In this document: one piece after another, positions 17,471 to 27,624 of the stretch | Layout: each line of letters begins with the position of its first letter | Numbering within the stretch: the first letter of the stretch is position 1 | Origin: Farysia itapuensis | Lineage: Eukaryota; Basidiomycota; Ustilaginomycetes; Ustilaginales; Ustilaginaceae | Direction: 5' to 3' | Assembly (NCBI GenBank): GCA_023212645.1 | Contig: JALBYC010000043.1 | Location: forward strand, 1-55,043 | DNA: 55,043 nucleotides | The notes under the pieces: model-generated | The model's input: only the letters and a program-made list of their open reading frames with translations | The model's database searches: none | Told to the model about the DNA's origin: nothing | Program-made: the position numbers and the translations under genes

Positions 17471-18035
17471 ATGTCGGCATCTTGGAGAGCACACTTTACG
17501 TATGTTTCTTGTAGCTAGATGCGGAGCGCAACGTGGTACCAGCATCGAGGCAGTCATGCTGACTCTGTCTTGCCGGTTCTTTTCATATCCACAGTTTTAG
17601 CAAGTACAGCAACATCTGTGCACGAGCAACTCGCCAAGTTCTCAAAGAGGAGGACAAGGCATTGGCTGAGCGACGAAACATCATGGCCCTCCGTTACCAG
17701 GAGTGGAAGGAAGGCAAGAGCGGTGAAAACGTAAGTCACATTGTTTCGGTAGCTTTAGTGCTCGAGGCAATGAGCCTGCACAGACGGACGGCGACAGCAA
17801 CTCGTTTCCAACAGCGCAGCGCATGTAGTCAATACTGCTTGCCTGCAACGAGTCACTGTCGTATTGTCCCGGTGCTCTACTGCCTTTCACGGTGGTCGTT
17901 GATCGATCTGCACGGACAGCGCCACTATCTCTCCTCCATCTTGCTCAATGCAACAGTCCTCTCACCTCGAACTGTCTTCTGTAATTTTTCTCACAGGTTC
18001 CAATGTACGACACGCACAAGAAGCAGGATGCCTAG
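17471..18035 (+). CDS. ATP15: Mitochondrial ATP synthase subunit epsilon, three exons
   Basis: Exons 17471-17499, 17595-17730 and 17997-18035 with introns of 95 and 266 bp (GTATGT...ACAG, GTAAGT...ACAG). All phases agree and give 67 residues. The start MSASWRAHFTFSKYSNICAR fits the small epsilon subunit of the F1 central stalk, with its characteristic W-R-x-x-F/L-x-(F/Y)SKYSNICA block and a following helix KEEDKALAERRN. The mature subunit stabilises the gamma/delta foot of the rotor. Such proteins are 60-70 residues and carry no cleaved presequence, as here. The gene is too short and too split to be seen as a single frame. The second intron is the largest in the window. Confidence 0.93.
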
Positions 18036-18608
18036 TCGACCCCCCACAAAACCTCAAATAGTAAAGCTGCCCACGTAAATGATTGCGATGCAATAGATTG
18101 CTTCAAGCCAGTCGAGTGGAGTCACGGCAGTAGCATTTGTTGCGTTCCTTGACCTTGCAGAGGCGTTCCTGCCCTTGTGTGCCTGATACTGGCCATGAGG
18201 CTGGACTTTTGACTAGCTTTTTGATGTCCTCTTCTCCCTTCGTGCATCCAGGACTCTAGAGGTCCAGCCTCTAGGTAAAGGGAGATCGGATTTGAGAATT
18301 GATATCGGGAGCCATCGGGTGATTCATTGTGCACGTTCGCTCGCTTCTTCTCGCCAACGTGGACAGCTCGTGTGAGCATCACACAGTTCTCTGCGCACTT
18401 TTCTCCGCATACTTTTGCAGGGCAATGTTCTTGATCAGAACGTGGAGCGTGTGACACTGCACAGGACTCGTTGGCTGTGCCTCGGCCTGAGCTTCTGCTA
18501 ACGTTCTCAAAGTTGTCCGTCTCACACGCCCAGACCTCCCTCTGTCCGTTCTTCTGGCCCTTCACCTTGTTGAGTAGACAGCAGAGCACAAACGACTTGC
18601 TCGTAGCC
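18036..18608 (+). other. Intergenic, 573 bp, upstream of the bHLH gene
   Basis: Contains the ATP15 terminator region and the promoter and leader of the bHLH gene. A long open frame on the opposite strand overlaps the bHLH start and is treated as spurious. No other element was recognised. Confidence 0.5.
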
Positions 18609-21017
18609 ATGTTGCACTCTGCTCAGCCTGCTTCCACAGCCTCGGCCCCCTCGACGTACGACGTTGAGAAGCTGCATTCAACCACAGCAGCGGCACGAAG
18701 CAAGAACGAGATCTTGACACCGCCTGACTCTGAACGATTTGAGTACAGGGAGCATATTCTGAGTTCACATCAGCTGGAAAAGCATCTCGTGCAGCACCCT
18801 TGGGTCGGTGACAGTGCAGTTCTTGCGGTTCCTGGTGGAAACGCTACTGCTTCTATCGGATCCTCACAATCGCTGTCCGGCATTGCACCAACGGCCTTTG
18901 TCGTTCTAAGCACATTTGGGAGGGACCGAGCATCCATGGGAGGCGAGAAAGGAACCAAAGACATTAAGCTAGAGCTGCTTAAGTGGATTGTTGATCTTGC
19001 ACCTTCCTTCAAGCAGATGAACGGTAAATTGTACTTTGTCGAAAGTATACCAAGGTCATCGGACAATTCCATCATTCGAGGGCCCCTACTGGACAAAGCC
19101 GTATCCCCTCCAGCTCTGGCGACAGCCGGTCCAAGCAAAGGCTTCTTCAGTACGGTGCTGTCTGACGCCTCAGCCGTAGCTGCGCCATCATCCGGTCAAA
19201 CACGTCGAACAGAGGAGGGTTCAGCGCCCAAAAAGGTTGCACGCGACTCTAAGCGCCGCGCCACTCATAGCCAGATCGAGAGACGACGAAGGGAAAAGAT
19301 TAACGACCGTCTCATCACCCTACGTTCCATCGTCCCAGCCTGTGCCAAAGAGCTTCAAGATCGCCGGCAACAAAGGCAAGACGAAGAACGTGAAGCAGCT
19401 CGAATCGCCGCAGGCGGTGCTCCAAGGACAGTCATAGACGCAGTCACTGGTAAACCAAAGCGCAAACGAAATCGCAAGAAGCCTGAAACGAAGAAAACTC
19501 AGGGTAGCGCAGGTACCGAGGAAGAGCTGGGACTGCACAAGCTGGAAGTCTTGACCCACGCCATCAATCACATCTTTGAGCTCAAGGCCAGGATTTACTT
19601 TCTCGAGACAGGGGTCGAGCAACAAAACATTCCCACAGCAGAGAATCCTTTTGGTCACCCCACTGCGGAAGTTGGAAGAGGCGTCAAATTCCAAGACGAC
19701 TCAGAAGACGAGTCCAGATCGGCCGTTCTCTCGTCCGTCACTTCTCAGTATGTCTTCTCACAATCAGACAGTAAGCGCCCGAATGCTCGAGATCGCATCA
19801 AGGAAGAGCATGACGTCATAGAAGACGACGAGGAGGAGGAAGACAAAGAGATAACTGACGATGACGATGACGACGATTTTGACTTTGTCGATAGGCTTCC
19901 CAAGAAGCGCAACAGTGGCGCTGTTCAAAGTCTCAGGTCACGCAAGCCGCAAGGTCTGACAAGATCCGCAGGGAAGAACGTCCGTCGTCAGCGACCAAGC
20001 CAGTCGTCATCATCGAGTCGAGAGAGCGAAGAGGTTTCGCCTGTCTTCCCGCTTCCCGTCAACACAGCACCTTTTGCCATGACACCAGGGAGTAGTGTCA
20101 GTTCACCTCTGATGAGTCTGTCTGCCGAGTCACCCATCTTCCTGTCCGAAGCTGCGGTGGGCAACAAGCGAGGGTCTCAGAGCATGTCGTTTTCTTCCCT
20201 TCCCGCAGCTGCTATCCCACTTCCAGTAACGCAGTCTCAGCCCCTGTCTCATTTGGACAGGCGCGAGTCAAGCAGCTTCCTCTTCAAGCAGCTCAGTCTT
20301 ACCTCGCCCAATTTCTCCCCTTTTAATCCACTGACATACCCCACAGGGACTTCGGTCCGCTCTAGATCGTCGACAACTTCGTTTCCCAGCTACGGAGCCG
20401 AGTCCGAGGTGAGAGACACGCCGTCTCTCGTTTCAAGCGGCGATCGCGCCGACTTTGAGACCAGGATTGGTGCGGCGCACACACCCGGCCTGTCCGATCA
20501 ACAGGGTCAGCCGCCAATTGCTGATCCCGTCGATGCCTCAGCAGCTGCGCTATTGCTGAATTTCTCTACATCCCCGGAAGTGCTCCGTCCCGTCGGCAGT
20601 AGCAGACGGCACAGTAGCAACCGAGCGAGCGCGGGCATATCTGTTACCAAGCATTCTCGCCCTGTAGTCGGACTGGGAAGTCGAGGTAGTCGATCCGTTT
20701 TCACCTCGCCTCAATACCGACCTTTGAGTCACAACGACTACTCCTATACGGGAGCAGCACCGGGTGATTCGAGCTACTTCCGGTCTAGGGACGGTGCTTC
20801 GTTCCGAATACCTGGCTCAGCTCCTGGTGGGACGAGTGCTATCGAAAAGCATGAACAGATAGAGGACTTGGACCTCGGCTCACCCTCGCACCTGGCTCTT
20901 GATGCCAGTCCCGAAGAAGCCACCTCAGCTGCCGGTGATCTGCGCGACACCTTGAACGATGACATGGACCCAGTATCGGATGCTACACTCGAAGACATAC
21001 CCATTCAATCGCGATAG
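18609..21017 (+). CDS. bHLH transcription factor with long loop insertion
   Basis: 802 residues from the ATG at 18609; upstream the frame has no ATG. A basic region at about 213-228 (RRATHSQIERRRREKINDRL) carries the His-x3-Glu-x3-Arg pattern that reads CACGTG-type E-boxes. Helix 1 ends near residue 245 (SIVPACAKEL) and helix 2 begins near 305 (HKLEVLTHAINHIFELKARI). Between them lies a loop of roughly 60-70 residues, far longer than the usual 5-20, with a basic patch (KPKRKRNRKK) that could be a nuclear signal. An acidic stretch follows near 403-426 and a Ser-rich tail completes the protein. The N-terminal ~200 residues have a hydrophobic/proline pattern of unclear type. It is likely a dimeric nuclear regulator; the target genes cannot be read from sequence. 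It converges with SWR1, stop-to-stop separation about 99 bp. Confidence 0.85.
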   Translation: MLHSAQPASTASAPSTYDVEKLHSTTAAARSKNEILTPPDSERFEYREHILSSHQLEKHLVQHPWVGDSAVLAVPGGNATASIGSSQSLSGIAPTAFVVLSTFGRDRASMGGEKGTKDIKLELLKWIVDLAPSFKQMNGKLYFVESIPRSSDNSIIRGPLLDKAVSPPALATAGPSKGFFSTVLSDASAVAAPSSGQTRRTEEGSAPKKVARDSKRRATHSQIERRRREKINDRLITLRSIVPACAKELQDRRQQRQDEEREAARIAAGGAPRTVIDAVTGKPKRKRNRKKPETKKTQGSAGTEEELGLHKLEVLTHAINHIFELKARIYFLETGVEQQNIPTAENPFGHPTAEVGRGVKFQDDSEDESRSAVLSSVTSQYVFSQSDSKRPNARDRIKEEHDVIEDDEEEEDKEITDDDDDDDFDFVDRLPKKRNSGAVQSLRSRKPQGLTRSAGKNVRRQRPSQSSSSSRESEEVSPVFPLPVNTAPFAMTPGSSVSSPLMSLSAESPIFLSEAAVGNKRGSQSMSFSSLPAAAIPLPVTQSQPLSHLDRRESSSFLFKQLSLTSPNFSPFNPLTYPTGTSVRSRSSTTSFPSYGAESEVRDTPSLVSSGDRADFETRIGAAHTPGLSDQQGQPPIADPVDASAAALLLNFSTSPEVLRPVGSSRRHSSNRASAGISVTKHSRPVVGLGSRGSRSVFTSPQYRPLSHNDYSYTGAAPGDSSYFRSRDGASFRIPGSAPGGTSAIEKHEQIEDLDLGSPSHLALDASPEEATSAAGDLRDTLNDDMDPVSDATLEDIPIQSR

Positions 21018-21116
21018 CAAATAGTCATCGTATCACACTGAACCACAACCTACAGAATTTAAATAGAAGACGTTATTGTAGTAAACATGCGTGTTTGAGT
21101 GTGACAACGACGAAAG

Positions 21117-24100
21117 CTAAGCAAAGTGCTCCCAGTCTCGTTCAACGAAGGCAAGCATGTAGTCGTCAATCGTGCCACCTTCTTCGTCCTCTTCTTGTTC
21201 CTCTTCTTGCAACGCTACCTCTCGCTCTGCTCCGTTTACGACAGTGGCGGTAGCTTCAGAGCCGTTTACGGGTCCCGTCGTAGAGGCTTTGTCACCAGCA
21301 GGTGTGGGTTGCTCCGTAAAGTCGGAATCGTCGACAAACATTTCTTGTCGGGCGACGAGCGCCGCCTGGCGATCTTCTTCGTCTTCTGCGTCCAAGAATG
21401 CCTTTTCGACCTCACGTGCTCCGGCAGGTGCAGCATCACTGGTCTGATCGGCGATCCCAACTTCGACGTCTCCGAGTTTGCCTCCTTCGTCCAGCATATC
21501 TCGCCAATCGATTTTCTTGGCCAATGCGTCGGTGTTGAACTCTCCTTCTTGAATCACCATGCTATCGAGCAGACGTTTTTGGTTCGCCTTTCGGAGCATG
21601 TTTTCCTCGATTGTGTGCTCGGTGACGAATCGGTAGATATGCACGTCCCGTGTCTGTCCGATTCGATGAGCTCGATCCATACACTGCGCCTCGATAGCCG
21701 CGTTCCAGTCGAGGTCATAGAACAAGACTGTGTCAGCACCAGTCAAGTTGATACCAAGACCGCCCGAGCGCGTAGAGAGGATGAAGGCAGAGATGCGCAG
21801 ATCACGGTTGAACTTTTCAGTGAGCGCTTGCCGTTGCTCTACCTTGGTCGCACCATCCAGACGAAGGTACCTGTAGCCATGGAAATTAAGGAAGGATTCC
21901 AAGATGTCCAAGACGCGGGTCATTTGCGTGAAAATGAGAATCCGGTGACCACCTTCTTTCAACCTGCGCATGAGAATGTTCAGCTGCTGGAGCTTGCCAC
22001 AATCGTACTGGAGGAGCGAAGCGTCTGGGAAGGCAATGTGCAGCTTGACAGCCACAGGGTGTACAGTGTCGAACTCTGGCTTGGTGATACCAGGGCATTG
22101 ATGCGGTTCGAATCCGGCTAGCGCCCAGCGTGGCATGTCGACTGCAACGGCTCGCGGGGTTGCAAAGGCAAATCTGTCGATCGTTGGCTGCATTTCCTCC
22201 CTTCGTGTGGCATAAGATTTGATGACACGGAGCACATTGTCGCAACGATCAAGATACGATCTACGGTCTGAGTCAATCTCCTCGAAGGGTAGGAGAATAC
22301 GAGGCTTACTAGCCTGTCGGAGCAGGGAGATGAGGCCAGATCCGTATATAGGCTTTTTAGAACATCGATACTGATTGAGATAGGCTAGGTGCTTCCAGTG
22401 TCCCATCTGTTCGATTTTGCTGCGTTGCTGTCGAGTCTCAAGAAAACCGTCTATCGTCCACGTGTCGAGCTCGGGAGGCGTCGGAATGGAGTCCTTGAAG
22501 AAAGGTAGCTTCTTCGCGGCATTGAGCTTGCGCAAGTCTCTTGATTCGATCGCGGTGAGATGCTGTTCGGAATCGGTGAAGCGGAGATTGACCACTCCAA
22601 GGTCAACTGCTGACGGGCTGCTGCCTTCGAGCGAAAGTCGCTTTCGGACCAGGAGTTCTTTGATTTCGTAATCAGCTACGACAGACCTTTGCATGGCAAA
22701 GCTGGTCACAATGGGTCGAACTTCGAAGAGATCGGGATGATTGCAAACCTTTCGAAGTTGCATGAGACAATTGATGATGCTCAGATAGTTGCCGCTTGCC
22801 AGGCTTTCTCGAGTTCGGGCTCGAGACATGAAGTCGTTATACAAGAACCTTTGTCGTTTGGAGAGACGACATGTGATAACATGCTCGTACTTGCTCGGCA
22901 GCTCCTTCTCTACTTCGGATTTTAGGCGTCGTAGTAAGAAGGGACGAAGCACTGTGTGAAGCTTTGTCACCATAGCTCTAGTTTCTTCGTTCATACTGCT
23001 GCCTCCCTCGATAGCCTTGTCGAGCGGATTGGAGAACCAGTCCTGAAAGTCTTTCATGTTCGCGAATGCGCCTCCACCTTGAAGATCTGCGTCTCCATGC
23101 GGCATGAGGAAGTACATGAGAGACCACAGATCCATCAGGTTGTTTTGCAGTGGAGTGCCGGTGAGTAAAAGACGTCGTTGTGAGTTGAACCCAAGTAAAG
23201 TCTGCCAACGCTGCGAGCGGAAGTTCTTAATGTGATGCGCCTCGTCTAACACAAGGTACACCCAAGGCTTTCGACGAAAAATATGCTGGTCGGCCAAGAC
23301 AAGCTGGTAGCTGGTGATACAGACGTTGAAGCTGTTCTCGGTGTTCCATCCAACTCGTTTCTCTTTGCGTTCGCGCTGGTTCCCGTAGTACGACAGAATC
23401 TTGAAACCCGGCAGAAATTTCTTGAACTCCACTTCCCAGTTGAGCATGACACTAGTAGGGGCAACAACAAGGTGTGGGCCCCAGACTCCTTTGTCGCAAG
23501 CAAGATGAGCAAGAACCGAAATGGTCTGAATAGTTTTGCCAAGTCCCATTTCGTCTGCAAGTATACCGTTGACTCCATTGGCATAGAGGCCCGCGAGCCA
23601 TTCGAACCCGATCTGTTGATACGGACGCAGCTGACCGCGCAGCAGGAAAGGTTGTCGCGATCGAGTGGCGTGCCGATCGGTAGACACAATGGATGATGCA
23701 CGTGTCACCGACTGGCTTTTGCTTCGTCTACTGCTGGTAGCGACGGACTCTGTATCACTATGGTCTTTGACGACCAGATCAACCGACGCGTCGGCGGACG
23801 ATGCAGGTTGATTCTCAAGTGCGATCTGACTCTCTGTATCGGCATCGTCCATCCGAACGTCTGGAGTCTCGGTCTCTGCTAGTGTGACTGCCGTCTCGCC
23901 ATCGGGATCTGCATCGCTTGCATCAGGTGCTGTACCCATGCTTTCATCTGCATCGTGTCGGTAGCGTCTGAGAAGCTCTTCTAGGGGAAGCTCGGCATCA
24001 GCGGCCAGTCCGGCATCTTCACTGTCGTCCGTTTCGTCATCCTCGAGCATCTCACGGTCGTACTCCAAGTCTTCCTTGATGTCGTCGTCCAAGACAGCCG

Positions 24101-26441
24101 AGAATTCTACATCGTTCACGTCCGGGTCGTCCACCTTTTCACTTTGTGCAGACACAGGAGAGGTACGGCTGTCTTCGCGCCGACGACGTGTCCGAGAATA
24201 TTCCAAGGATTCTAATCCGGCATTCGCGGCAAAAGATACGTCAGGGGCGTCCGATCCAGACCGTCTTTCGTCATTATCTTTGATGTCCACTAGAGTATCT
24301 GGAGTGACTTGGTCGACATTGTATTCGCTTGTAGCACGAACGCTGTCTGAGCCAGCTTGACTGGCGTCCCCATCGTCCTCGTCAGAGAGCATCTGCTCAT
24401 CGTCGCTGAAGGCGATACTTATGTCGCTATCACTTTCCAAGTCGCTTTCATCATCAACTCGCGCCATTTCTTGATGCTGTTTCTTCAGCATGGCTGTGCT
24501 CTTTTCTAGAATAGCGTTCAGTTGCTGCTTGTCCAGCTTCTCCTTTTCGGCTCTATCAATGGCAATCTTTCTTGCTTTGATGACATTGACAGCTAAGCGC
24601 CATTGCTTGGCGACTTCCCTGACCGTCCACTTGGCAAGGGCACGAAGCCGTTTTTCTTCGGCTTTTCGGTCTCGCTCTGACGAGCCAACTTCGCGTTCCC
24701 AGTGCTGAACAACCATACGGGATACCTTCTTCGCAAGCTGCCGTTTCGCACGAGCTTCGCGTCGCATCGCATCGTAGCTGACGGAGATGCCTTCTAGCAG
24801 ATGATCATGGTGAGTCTTTTTGCGCGAGAACTGCTGCGCCGCCAAGCGGGCTGACTTCGCGATGCTGTTGTTGCCCTCGAGTCCCGCGCGTCTGCTTCGG
24901 TCGATTCGCATGTAGACCTCCAATTCTCTCTTTTCAATCTCTTGCGCGGTGATCGTGGAGACGATGTCTTCGTGAAGTATGCGAAACGACTGCCAGTAGG
25001 TCTCGAAACCTCCACGAAACTGTCTGAGCATTGGCACTTGGTGCGGAGAGTGCACGTACAATGGCGGAGGCTTGTCTGGCAGCGATCGTGGCTGATGTCG
25101 CCTGATGAAGTCGTCCAAGCTGTCCAGGACTTTGCTTTTGCGACCTTTACGCTTTGCTTTGGCCAGGGACAGTAGGTCCAGCTCGTCGTCGTCGCCCGAG
25201 TCCTCTCTCGGTCGGCTCTTCTTTGGCTTTCGGACGACATTAAGATCATCGTCGTCTGATTCAACAGCAGTTTCAGGCAGCTTTGTAGGAGATTTGCTTT
25301 CGCGATTGTCTTGCAAGGTCAAAGACTTTCGTCCTCTTCGACTCGAGCTGCTGACCGGTTCACTAGCTTTGGACGGTGGAGGTGGTGGCAGAGCACGGGT
25401 CAATGCTAGACTTTCTAGTCTAGCATTCACTTTTCGCCGTGTGGTCCTTCCACTCGTTGAGGTAGCAGCGTCAGCATCGAGAGCAAAACGGAGGTCGTGA
25501 GCCTGTTGGAAAGTTGTGAACACGTCACTCTGGTCTTTGCGCGCAACATCAGGGTCGTAGCCAACCATGGTGACGAATTTGGTCAAATGGAAGAGCTCTC
25601 TAACAAGCATGTCATGATGCTCATGGACGTCTTCGAGGTCGGCTTGCACCAAAGCCGTCTTTTCGTCCTTTCGTTTCGCGAGAATTTCGGTAAAAGGTAC
25701 CTGCCCCGTGAGAGCAGCAACTGGTGTGATTTTGGGCTTTTCTCGAGCGGGAGCTATGAACGGAATGGCTAGATCATCATCGAGTGTGTCGCTTGTCGGC
25801 GAGGCTGATCCACTCCTTGACCTCACCGGCTCGATTGGAGACGCCAGAGACGGGCCCGCGGATGATCGTGATCGAGCGTAAGATGATGCAGGTATGCTGA
25901 TGATAATTGAGCTTGATGACCTCGGTGGCAAAGCAAAGCCGTTAGCCCTACTCGTTTGCAAGCGATCGGCGCTGCCATTTGAGCTTGAGACAGATGTGCG
26001 GGAGAGGTCACGAGCTTCCGCCGAACTAACGCTTCGTTTCTTGATGATCTCGAGGCCATTCCTGTTCGCAGTGTCGTTCCCGTTCGTCTGAGTCATGCTT
26101 CGACGGGCCCGAGTCGGACGTGAAGCTCTGCCCTCGCGACCCGAGGCATCCGTACTGTCGTCGTCAGCTTCGCTCTGCTGACTTTGAAACGCTGGACCTG
26201 GGCTAGAGAAAGCGAGTTCTGCATCAAGCCTTTTTCGCTTTGGACGAGGCTTGCTTAAAGGGCTGTCTACGCGCTCCAAGCCGGACTTCTCCGGCAGACG
26301 TGATGGACCTGCCTCTGCAGACACATCCACACCATTGCTGATTACGCTTGACGTAAGACGATGCCCATTGGGAACGTCGGTGTCTTCTACAGGACTGTCA
26401 TGTTGCGAGATGTGTTGCCGAGCCGCTTCATCCGAGTACAT
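21117..26441 (-). CDS. SWR1: SWR1 chromatin-remodelling ATPase (SNF2 family)
   Basis: 1774 residues, ATG at 26441. It exchanges H2A for H2A.Z in nucleosomes as catalytic subunit of the SWR1 complex. The N-terminus is low-complexity. An HSA-type region (residues about 560-660, with EREVGSSERDRKAEEKRLRA and WRLAVNVIKARKIAIDRAEK) would bind actin and Arp4. Then come acidic tracts, the RecA lobe 1 with DEMGLGKT (Lys969) and DEAH at 1066-1069, and lobe 2 with the RAHRIGQ block near 1592. Between the lobes lies a long insertion, the feature of the INO80/SWR1 subfamily that binds Rvb1/Rvb2. The long length and the HSA plus insert layout favour SWR1 over INO80. The C-terminus is acidic and short. No catalytic residue is missing. 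Confidence 0.92.
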   Translation of the reverse strand: MYSDEAARQHISQHDSPVEDTDVPNGHRLTSSVISNGVDVSAEAGPSRLPEKSGLERVDSPLSKPRPKRKRLDAELAFSSPGPAFQSQQSEADDDSTDASGREGRASRPTRARRSMTQTNGNDTANRNGLEIIKKRSVSSAEARDLSRTSVSSSNGSADRLQTSRANGFALPPRSSSSIIISIPASSYARSRSSAGPSLASPIEPVRSRSGSASPTSDTLDDDLAIPFIAPAREKPKITPVAALTGQVPFTEILAKRKDEKTALVQADLEDVHEHHDMLVRELFHLTKFVTMVGYDPDVARKDQSDVFTTFQQAHDLRFALDADAATSTSGRTTRRKVNARLESLALTRALPPPPPSKASEPVSSSSRRGRKSLTLQDNRESKSPTKLPETAVESDDDDLNVVRKPKKSRPREDSGDDDELDLLSLAKAKRKGRKSKVLDSLDDFIRRHQPRSLPDKPPPLYVHSPHQVPMLRQFRGGFETYWQSFRILHEDIVSTITAQEIEKRELEVYMRIDRSRRAGLEGNNSIAKSARLAAQQFSRKKTHHDHLLEGISVSYDAMRREARAKRQLAKKVSRMVVQHWEREVGSSERDRKAEEKRLRALAKWTVREVAKQWRLAVNVIKARKIAIDRAEKEKLDKQQLNAILEKSTAMLKKQHQEMARVDDESDLESDSDISIAFSDDEQMLSDEDDGDASQAGSDSVRATSEYNVDQVTPDTLVDIKDNDERRSGSDAPDVSFAANAGLESLEYSRTRRRREDSRTSPVSAQSEKVDDPDVNDVEFSAVLDDDIKEDLEYDREMLEDDETDDSEDAGLAADAELPLEELLRRYRHDADESMGTAPDASDADPDGETAVTLAETETPDVRMDDADTESQIALENQPASSADASVDLVVKDHSDTESVATSSRRSKSQSVTRASSIVSTDRHATRSRQPFLLRGQLRPYQQIGFEWLAGLYANGVNGILADEMGLGKTIQTISVLAHLACDKGVWGPHLVVAPTSVMLNWEVEFKKFLPGFKILSYYGNQRERKEKRVGWNTENSFNVCITSYQLVLADQHIFRRKPWVYLVLDEAHHIKNFRSQRWQTLLGFNSQRRLLLTGTPLQNNLMDLWSLMYFLMPHGDADLQGGGAFANMKDFQDWFSNPLDKAIEGGSSMNEETRAMVTKLHTVLRPFLLRRLKSEVEKELPSKYEHVITCRLSKRQRFLYNDFMSRARTRESLASGNYLSIINCLMQLRKVCNHPDLFEVRPIVTSFAMQRSVVADYEIKELLVRKRLSLEGSSPSAVDLGVVNLRFTDSEQHLTAIESRDLRKLNAAKKLPFFKDSIPTPPELDTWTIDGFLETRQQRSKIEQMGHWKHLAYLNQYRCSKKPIYGSGLISLLRQASKPRILLPFEEIDSDRRSYLDRCDNVLRVIKSYATRREEMQPTIDRFAFATPRAVAVDMPRWALAGFEPHQCPGITKPEFDTVHPVAVKLHIAFPDASLLQYDCGKLQQLNILMRRLKEGGHRILIFTQMTRVLDILESFLNFHGYRYLRLDGATKVEQRQALTEKFNRDLRISAFILSTRSGGLGINLTGADTVLFYDLDWNAAIEAQCMDRAHRIGQTRDVHIYRFVTEHTIEENMLRKANQKRLLDSMVIQEGEFNTDALAKKIDWRDMLDEGGKLGDVEVGIADQTSDAAPAGAREVEKAFLDAEDEEDRQAALVARQEMFVDDSDFTEQPTPAGDKASTTGPVNGSEATATVVNGAEREVALQEEEQEEDEEGGTIDDYMLAFVERDWEHFA

Positions 26442-27171
26442 GAGAGTATGCTTACGAGACTGAGCAGGATTTCCAACTTGAAGAAGCGCTGCTGCTTTGG
26501 AGAACGATGCGAATGATGGAGCTGATTCTCAAAGCCTTGGTAGCGTCAAACTGGCCGGTGGCATCTGCAACTGTATGGCGGTGAGCAGCTGGCAAACAGT
26601 GCAAGACAATAGTAGACGCAAATGTACCTGTGCTGGATACAGCAAAATAGCTAGCAGATGAACGAGTCTGACGCTGTTGAGATAGCGCTGGATAATGACA
26701 AGTCAAGAAGTCGATGCCCGGTAGCAATCACAGAATACCCAGGAAATGTGATGGTGGAATATCGAAACATCCAAATGCTCGCTTTCTTCTTTTTCCCCCA
26801 ACTGAGCCCCTCACCTGGACCATTTGCACGCACTTTGCGAAGTCGGAATCGCCGACGATTCAATTTTCAGTTCTCGCGATTTGTCATGCTCATGGCCTCG
26901 TGAAGCGTCACGTCTGCTATCTTGGCGCTGCTCTGGGTCTTCTTGCCCCTACGTCTTAGCATAGCCAGCATAGAGCATCGTCATGATTATCCTATGCGAT
27001 TTATCTGGTCTGCATTTCCACGCCGTTTTAAATTACGTTTCGCGAATGTGGAGTAGTCGGCGGGTGATCCGAAGCATGTTGACCCATGTCCGTTCCTGCT
27101 CTTCCCACACTTGCTCGACCCCCGGTCCCTGACTCTGTGGACGTCTTCGTACATACTGCACTGCCACAATC
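26442..27171. other. Divergent promoter region, 730 bp
   Basis: Lies between the SWR1 start (leftward) and the Dabb-domain gene start (rightward). Small open frames show no family signal. It may include untranslated exons of either gene, which sequence alone does not reveal. Confidence 0.5.
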
Positions 27172-27624
27172 ATGCCAGTCATCCATATTGTTCTCGTCAA
27201 AGTTAAGGCTGCGGTCCTGGCCAATGGATTTGACGAATTGAAGCAGAAGTGTCAGACGCTCAAAGACCTCCCAATAGCGCAGCAAAAAGTCAAGGAGCTC
27301 AGCTGGGGACCGCCTGCCTATCCTGGCCGGAACGAAGGCTACAACTGGGGTAAGATAGTCAGATTTGTGTCATCCGCGTTCATGCTGACCGTCTTTGCTC
27401 TCACTCCAGGTTTGTACACTGTGTTTGCAACGCGCGAGGACTATGAAGCCTACCGTGATGACGAAGAGCACAAAAAGTACGTGCGGGCCAAGACCGCTGT
27501 TTCAAAACTTAACTTTGAATGTAGCCGTGAACTAATGCAATCGCCTTTGATCCTCAACAGCTTCTCCAAGACGGTGCTGCTACCCAATACGGACAGTCTC
27601 CTGGCCTACGACTTTGACATTTGA
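27172..27624 (+). CDS. Dabb-domain (stress-responsive A/B barrel) protein, three exons
   Basis: Exons 27172-27349, 27410-27476 and 27561-27624; introns 60 and 84 bp (GTAAGA...CCAG, GTACGT...ACAG). The product is 102 residues. It begins MPVIHIVLVKVKA, has the pattern EGYNWGLYTVFATREDYEAY around the first junction, and ends NFSKTVLLPNTDSLLAYDFD. This is the layout of dimeric alpha/beta-barrel (Dabb) proteins, whose ~100-residue chains pair into a barrel. Members include stress-induced proteins and enzymes of secondary metabolism, so the substrate is unknown here. Both introns are multiples of three and contain no in-frame stop, so unspliced RNA would encode a 150-residue form; I favour splicing because it restores the family length and motifs. 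The nearest rightward neighbour is the Zn2Cys6 factor, 450 bp downstream. Confidence 0.82.
   Translation: MPVIHIVLVKVKAAVLANGFDELKQKCQTLKDLPIAQQKVKELSWGPPAYPGRNEGYNWGKIVRFVSSAFMLTVFALTPGLYTVFATREDYEAYRDDEEHKKYVRAKTAVSKLNFECSRELMQSPLILNSFSKTVLLPNTDSLLAYDFDI

Noticed and set aside
18122..18610. 162-codon minus-strand frame overlapping the bHLH start
   Set aside because: It begins with an ATG but overlaps the promoter and start of the bHLH gene, with no motif and low complexity.
22105..22115. GGTTCGAATCC resembling a tRNA B box
   Set aside because: It lies within the SWR1 coding sequence and has no matching A box or cloverleaf in the expected distance.
21126..22121. 331-codon plus-strand frame opposite SWR1
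   Set aside because: Antisense to conserved helicase motifs; composition is a shadow of the real coding strand.
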